Source of the DNA: Nonomuraea sp.
GTDB taxonomy: Bacteria > Actinomycetota > Actinomycetes > Streptosporangiales > Streptosporangiaceae
DNA length: 7,350 nucleotides
Assembly: GCA_013362835.1 (NCBI GenBank)
Contig: JABFVJ010000059.1
Location: 1-7,350 of the forward strand
Direction of reading: 5' to 3'
Part shown: one piece after another, positions 4,183 to 7,350 of the stretch
How the letters are laid out: every line of letters starts with the position of its first letter
Numbering within the stretch: position 1 is the stretch's first letter
Notes under the pieces: model-generated
What the model was told of the DNA's origin: nothing
The model's input: the letters and a program-made list of their open reading frames with translations, nothing else
Database searches by the model: none
Made by a program: the position numbers and the translations under genes

Positions 4183-5565
4183 TTGGCTGAGCGGAAGGTC
4201 GACATCCGCGACAACTCCCGGCGGCCGGCCAAGGAGCCGGTCACCGCGTCGCGGGAACAGATCGAGGAATGGCTGGGGGCGACCTCCGCGCTGGAGGTGC
4301 ACGACAGGGGCATGTCCTACGCGCAGGTCGCGAAGACGATCAGAGCGGTGGCCGACGCGCTGCCGCAGGTCGGCAAGGACCTGTCCGGGGCCTGGAAGTC
4401 GGGCAGCTCGGCCAAGGCCCAGCGGGCGCTGCAACTGCTCAACGCCTCCGGGACGCAGATCGCCGACGCCATGGACAAGATGTCCGAGGCGCTCACCCTG
4501 TACGGGCGCGACTACCTGCCCCAGGCCATCGAGGAAGTGAAGGCGGCGGCGGGCAAGCCGTCGGACAAGGTGCCGACGCCCGAGCCGAACGCGCCGCCCA
4601 TCCCCCCGGGCGAGAGCGCGCCCGGCGACAGCGAGCCGCACGTGCCGTCGACGATCGGCGCCAAGCCCGGCCTCATGCCGCAGGCTTCGCAGGTGGACGA
4701 CGAAGCGGCCCGGCGGGCGCTGGAGAAGCTCAACGAGCACATCGTGAACCTGTACGACTTCACGATCCCGGAGAGCGTGGTCGTCGACCTGCCGGTGATC
4801 TCGCCTGCCGACGGGCCGGCGACCGAGCGGGACATGCCGCTCAACGAGCACACGCCGTACCAGAAGGGGTCTTACTGGGACGGGTCTGGCTCTTCGGGCT
4901 CGTCACACTACGGAAGCGGGTCGCCGGGGGCGGGCTCCGGCTCTCAGACCCCCGGCTCCCACACGCCCGGCTCCCAGACCCCCGGTTCCCAGACGCCCGG
5001 GGATCAGACGCCTGGGGATCAGACGCCCGGCGGCGACAAGCCCGGGACCGACACGCCGGGCACTCCGGGCGCCCCCGGCGCCTCGGGCGGGCAGGACACC
5101 GGCTCGTCGGCCGGCGGACCCGGCACGGCGGGGGACGGGACCACGCCCCCGGTGATCGACAACAGCACCACCGAGGACCGCACCACCCAGACCCCCGACG
5201 CCACGACCCAGGATCAGCGCGCCACCGAGTCGTCGGCCTACCAGCCGCCGGTCACCACCCCGTCCACCACCCCGTCCACTTCCTGGGGCACGACTCCTCC
5301 TTCGGTGAGTCAGCCGGGCTACCCCGTGCCGACGTCGGGGACGCCCGCGGTGATCGGCGGGCCGGGCTCGTACACGCAGGGAGGCGTGCCCGCGGCGGCG
5401 GCGAGCAGGACGGCCGGGGGCGGCGGCATGGGCGCGCCCTTCCTGCCGCTCGGCGGAACGCCGGCCGGCGAGCAGCAAGCGGACATCGAGCTCCCGTCCC
5501 TGCTGCAGGAGGAGCGCGACGTGTGGAACCCGGGCGAAGGATCGACCTCGCCGGTGATCGGCTAG
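4183..5565 (+). CDS. Large PPE-like/WXG-like protein with disordered Pro-Gly-Thr linker, first copy
   Basis: A 460-residue putative type VII substrate. Residues 24-123 form a helical domain with the WXG-like turn LSGAWKSGSSAKAQ (67-80), W71 kept but Ser in the Gly position. A second helix, RALEKLNEHIVNLYD (178-192), follows a Pro-rich spacer. Residues 228-420 are low-complexity Ser/Gly/Thr/Pro, including a pentapeptide TPG repeat (254-293). The end is an acidic tail containing EERDVW (443-448). The start is a TTG at 4183 with only a weak purine stretch before it. It is supported because the encoded MAERKV matches MAEPKV at the start of the paralogue at 6052, and the N-terminal domains align from QIEEW/QIKKW onward. 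The paralogous preceding genes argue for a pair. Secretion is inferred from domain type and operon; no clear YxxxD/E follows the helices. Confidence 0.84.
   Translation: MAERKVDIRDNSRRPAKEPVTASREQIEEWLGATSALEVHDRGMSYAQVAKTIRAVADALPQVGKDLSGAWKSGSSAKAQRALQLLNASGTQIADAMDKMSEALTLYGRDYLPQAIEEVKAAAGKPSDKVPTPEPNAPPIPPGESAPGDSEPHVPSTIGAKPGLMPQASQVDDEAARRALEKLNEHIVNLYDFTIPESVVVDLPVISPADGPATERDMPLNEHTPYQKGSYWDGSGSSGSSHYGSGSPGAGSGSQTPGSHTPGSQTPGSQTPGDQTPGDQTPGGDKPGTDTPGTPGAPGASGGQDTGSSAGGPGTAGDGTTPPVIDNSTTEDRTTQTPDATTQDQRATESSAYQPPVTTPSTTPSTSWGTTPPSVSQPGYPVPTSGTPAVIGGPGSYTQGGVPAAAASRTAGGGGMGAPFLPLGGTPAGEQQADIELPSLLQEERDVWNPGEGSTSPVIG
4942..5061 (+). repeat. 15-bp in-frame tandem repeat encoding (S/D)QTPG units
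   Basis: Eight consecutive 15-base units encode SQTPG, SHTPG, SQTPG, SQTPG, DQTPG, DQTPG, GDKPG and TDTPG. The first six differ from each other at few bases and the last two are degenerate. The unit length is a multiple of three, so copy-number change would keep the frame. The repeat lies in the disordered linker of the PPE-like protein and probably acts as a flexible spacer. Confidence 0.85.
5464..5562 (+). other. Conserved 33-residue C-terminal tail of the first PPE-like protein
   Basis: The last 33 codons begin AGEQQADIE and contain EERDVW. They align without gaps to the last 33 residues of the paralogue (7219-7317) with about 14 identities, although the linkers before them have diverged fully. 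An acidic stretch, an invariant DVW and a shared EGxT lie at fixed distances from the stop codon. This looks like a short linear binding or export motif. Confidence 0.65.
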
Positions 5566-5575
5566 GAAGGCGGCC

Positions 5576-6037
5576 ATGGCACTCGAACTGGACCCCGACT
5601 GGCCCGGCCTGGACGAGGACAAGACCGGCAACTACACCAACCGTACGGAGATCAAGCGCATCGCCGGCGAGGTGAGCGAGCTGGTCAAGAAGCTCACCAC
5701 CTCCTCCGGCAACGCGGTGACGGAGTTCGTGACCGCGCCCGGCTCGAAGCCGCCAGAGCCGCAGCTGCCCGCCGGCGCCGGGTCGCTGCCGGACCTCCAG
5801 CGCTACTGCGCGCTCAGCCAGAACCAGATGGGCGAGTGGCCGACGGCCATGCAGTTCGGGCTGACGGTCAACTTCGCCTACTCCCGCCTGATCGGCGAGC
5901 AGGGCTCGACCTCCGGCCTGTACGCCGGCCTCGTCCTCCAGGCCGAGAAGACCATCGAGGCGCTGTACGACACGACCAAGGTGTCGCAGGGCGCCGAGCA
6001 CGCGTCCGAGGAAGCCGCGGCGCGGCAGGAAACCTGA
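5576..6037 (+). CDS. Small helical 'WPGLD/WP' protein, second copy
   Basis: A 153-residue paralogue of the protein at 3769. Shared elements in order: LDPDWPGLDED (residues 5-15), a helix with EIKRIAGEVSELVKKL (25-40), QNQMGEWPTAMQF (82-94), and a C-terminal amphipathic helix (about 113-136). It differs by a longer Pro-rich loop before the second WP motif (54-68) and a charged Ala/Glu tail (139-153); the vicinal cysteines of the first copy are absent. It is soluble, with no signal peptide or membrane segment. The ATG at 5576 has GGAAGG five bases upstream, starting within the previous stop codon. It lies ten bases after the first PPE-like gene and fourteen before the second, consistent with one operon. 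A PE-like partner role for the following gene is inference from repeated synteny. Confidence 0.82.
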   Translation: MALELDPDWPGLDEDKTGNYTNRTEIKRIAGEVSELVKKLTTSSGNAVTEFVTAPGSKPPEPQLPAGAGSLPDLQRYCALSQNQMGEWPTAMQFGLTVNFAYSRLIGEQGSTSGLYAGLVLQAEKTIEALYDTTKVSQGAEHASEEAAARQET

Positions 6038-6051
6038 GAGGAAAGACCTCC

Positions 6052-7320
6052 ATGGCCGAGCCCAAGGTGCAGACCTTCCAGCTCAAGAGCATGACCAGCC
6101 CGCCCGACTCCTCCGCGCCCGAGGTCACGTTCTGGGGCAGCATGGGCACCAGCACGCTCGACCAGATCAAGAAGTGGATCGACGCCACGAACCCCGGCTC
6201 GGTCAAGGTCGCCGGCCTCTACTACTCGCGGGCCGAGACGCTGCTCAACGGGTTCGCCGCCGACCTGAAGACCAAGGCCACCGAGCTCGCCGGCCACTAC
6301 ACCGGCCCGGCGGCCGTCGAGACGCAGAAGCAGCTGCAGGCCCTGCACGCGAGCGTGCGCGAGCTGGCCAGGAAGCTCGGGGAGATGGGCAGGCCGCTGC
6401 AGGGGTACGCGGAGACGCTGCACTGGGCCCAGGCCAACGTGGTGGAGTCCATGGACCACGACTCGCGCTCCGACCGCGACGTGGACTGGGCCGGGCGGGT
6501 GCCGTTCTACCGGCTGTACCGGGGTGACAAGCGGGCGGCCGACCACCTCAAGAAGGTCAACGAGCGGATCGTCGAGCACTACAACGCGATGCCCCCGGAC
6601 GTGCAGCAGGCGCTGCCCGACCCGGGCGTGCCCGAGATCCCCGACTTCAGGAGCGGCAACGGAACCGTGCCGGGGCCGCCGAACCTGGGCGGCGACGGCG
6701 TGCCGGCGAACTACGCCAATGCCGCGTTCAACACCGGCTCACCGCCGGACGGCCCCGGCGGCTATCCGTCGGGCGGTCCGGGGGCGGGCGACGGTCCCGC
6801 GGGCACGTACCCGTCAGGGCCTGGCGGGCCCGGTACGGGCTTCAACGGCGCCGACAACCCGTACGGCGGGGCCGACCCCTCGGATCTGACCGGCACCACG
6901 CTGGGTCAGCCGCCCGGCGCGCCCTCGGCGTCCACGTCCGCGCCGTCCGCGCCGTCCGCTCCCGGCGACCGCACCACCGACCTGGCCGGGTACGACCCGT
7001 CGCTGTCCACCGTGCCCAACAGCGCCTACCCGACCACGACGGCGGCGCCCGGCAGCGGACCCGGGGTGAACGGTCCCGGCACCATGGGGGTGTTCCCCGG
7101 TCCTGGCAGTTCGAGCGCGGGGAGCGCGGCCATGGCGAACGCCGCGCGGGCCGGCGCGGCCGGTGCGGGGGCGCTCGGCTCGTCCATGATGGGCGGGATG
7201 CCCATGGGGCGTGGGGGAGCGGGCGAGGAGCAGCGCGACAGGGAGAGCACGACCTGGCTCGACGAGGACGACGACGTATGGGGCGGCCCCGAGGGCACCA
7301 CCCCGGGCACCCTCACCTGA
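6052..7320 (+). CDS. Large PPE-like/WXG-like protein with disordered Pro-Gly linker, second copy
   Basis: A 422-residue paralogue of the protein at 4183. After a variable N-terminus (1-34), the helical domain (36-132) aligns with the first copy through QIKKWIDAT (38-46), ELAGHYTGPAAVETQKQLQA (78-97) and ETLHWAQANV (121-130). At the WXG turn it has Y83-T-G85, so Trp is replaced while Gly is kept, the reverse of the first copy. A second helix, HLKKVNERIVEHYNAMPPD (165-183), matches the other protein's KLNEHIVNLYD region. Residues 200-385 are Gly/Pro/Ser/Ala-rich and probably disordered, with no exact TPG array. The acidic tail STTWLDEDDDVWG (399-411) ends the protein. The ATG at 6052 has AGAGGA about nine bases upstream. 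It is a probable secreted or surface type VII substrate; the function is unknown. Confidence 0.86.
   Translation: MAEPKVQTFQLKSMTSPPDSSAPEVTFWGSMGTSTLDQIKKWIDATNPGSVKVAGLYYSRAETLLNGFAADLKTKATELAGHYTGPAAVETQKQLQALHASVRELARKLGEMGRPLQGYAETLHWAQANVVESMDHDSRSDRDVDWAGRVPFYRLYRGDKRAADHLKKVNERIVEHYNAMPPDVQQALPDPGVPEIPDFRSGNGTVPGPPNLGGDGVPANYANAAFNTGSPPDGPGGYPSGGPGAGDGPAGTYPSGPGGPGTGFNGADNPYGGADPSDLTGTTLGQPPGAPSASTSAPSAPSAPGDRTTDLAGYDPSLSTVPNSAYPTTTAAPGSGPGVNGPGTMGVFPGPGSSSAGSAAMANAARAGAAGAGALGSSMMGGMPMGRGGAGEEQRDRESTTWLDEDDDVWGGPEGTTPGTLT
7219..7317 (+). other. Conserved 33-residue C-terminal tail of the second PPE-like protein
   Basis: The terminal 33 codons begin AGEEQRDRE and include WLDEDDDVWG. 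They match the tail at 5464-5562 in ungapped register, with DVW exactly twelve residues from the C-terminus in both. This copy is more acidic, with Asp/Glu at 404-408. Confidence 0.65.
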
Positions 7321-7332
7321 CCGCCCCCGCCC

Positions 7333-7350
7333 AGGCCCGCCTGCGGCCTT
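7333..7350 (+). terminator. Possible terminator stem cut by the window edge
   Basis: AGGCC (7333-7337) pairs with GGCCT (7345-7349) around a seven-base loop, beginning 13 bases after the final stop codon. It would sit at the end of the substrate operon. The stem is short, any T-run lies outside the window, and an overlapping alternative pairing (CAGGC/GCCTG) exists, so the call is weak. Confidence 0.25.

Noticed and set aside
3595..4851. 418-residue minus-strand open frame
   Set aside because: It is His/Arg/Gly-rich shadow sequence opposite the WXG100 gene, the small partner and the PPE-like gene; codon bias favours the plus strand.
4942..5061. CRISPR-like array
   Set aside because: Units are contiguous 15-base coding repeats with no spacers and lie in frame within a gene.
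5254..5280. Short 12-bp tandem repeat coding TTPSTTPST
   Set aside because: It is ordinary low-complexity linker sequence with two copies only and does not merit a separate feature.
4269..5675. 468-residue plus-strand alternative frame within the first PPE-like gene
   Set aside because: It is Arg/Ala/Gly-rich and lacks the MAExKV start, helices and tail shared by the true paralogues.
5836..6051. Upstream extension of the second PPE-like gene
   Set aside because: It overlaps the 153-aa gene in another frame, while the ATG at 6052 has its own purine-rich site and matches the start of the paralogue.
1..7350. tRNA, rRNA, insertion sequence, toxin-antitoxin or phage genes
   Set aside because: No cloverleaf, transposase motif, terminal inverted repeats or nuclease domain was seen on either strand by eye.

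Overview
The window is a piece of a type VII secretion (ESX) locus from a high-GC actinomycete. Codon third positions are strongly G/C, GTG and TTG starts occur, and the gene content is EccD, WXG100 proteins and proline/glycine-rich secretion targets. The style suggests a Streptosporangiaceae/Streptomyces-like filamentous actinomycete rather than Mycobacterium, because there are no classical PE or PPE sequence signatures. The genus is inference only. The core genes eccB, eccC, eccE and mycP are not in the window.

Layout: (1) 1-699, the 3' part of eccD, the multi-pass channel protein, cut by the left edge. (2) 696-1121 on the minus strand, a YbaB/EbfC-like small protein whose stop overlaps the eccD stop. 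(3) 1122-1246, a divergent intergenic region with a 15-bp dyad and a possible leaderless promoter. (4) 1247-2466, a translationally coupled pair: a 104-aa WXG100-like protein with an atypical hydrophobic Gly-rich middle, and a 302-aa protein with a WXG-like helical segment between membrane segments. (5) 2513-2956, a second YbaB-like protein. (6) 2957-3083, an AT-richer intergenic stretch with a palindrome and a very strong Shine-Dalgarno. (7) 3084-3737, a canonical EsxB/EsxA-like WXG100 pair. (8) 3769-5565 and 5576-7320, two tandem copies of a two-gene module: a small helical 'WPGLD...WP' protein followed by a larger protein with an N-terminal WXG/PPE-like helical domain, a long disordered Pro/Gly/Ser/Thr linker and a conserved 33-residue acidic C-terminal tail. 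The last 30 bases may be the start of a terminator.

How the genes may work together (inference): the genes from 3084 to 7320 are closely spaced on one strand and probably form one substrate operon, with the WXG100 heterodimer first and two PE/PPE-like pairs after it, all exported through the EccD-containing membrane complex. The YbaB-like proteins resemble the YbaB-fold proteins found in mycobacterial ESX loci (EspL) and may act as cytosolic accessory or chaperone factors, or as nucleoid-associated regulators. The 1247-2466 pair may be a further, membrane-associated substrate or accessory module.

The points most worth following are the duplicated small-protein/large-protein module, the ungapped conserved C-terminal tail beyond divergent linkers, and the unrecognised membrane/WXG-like pair.
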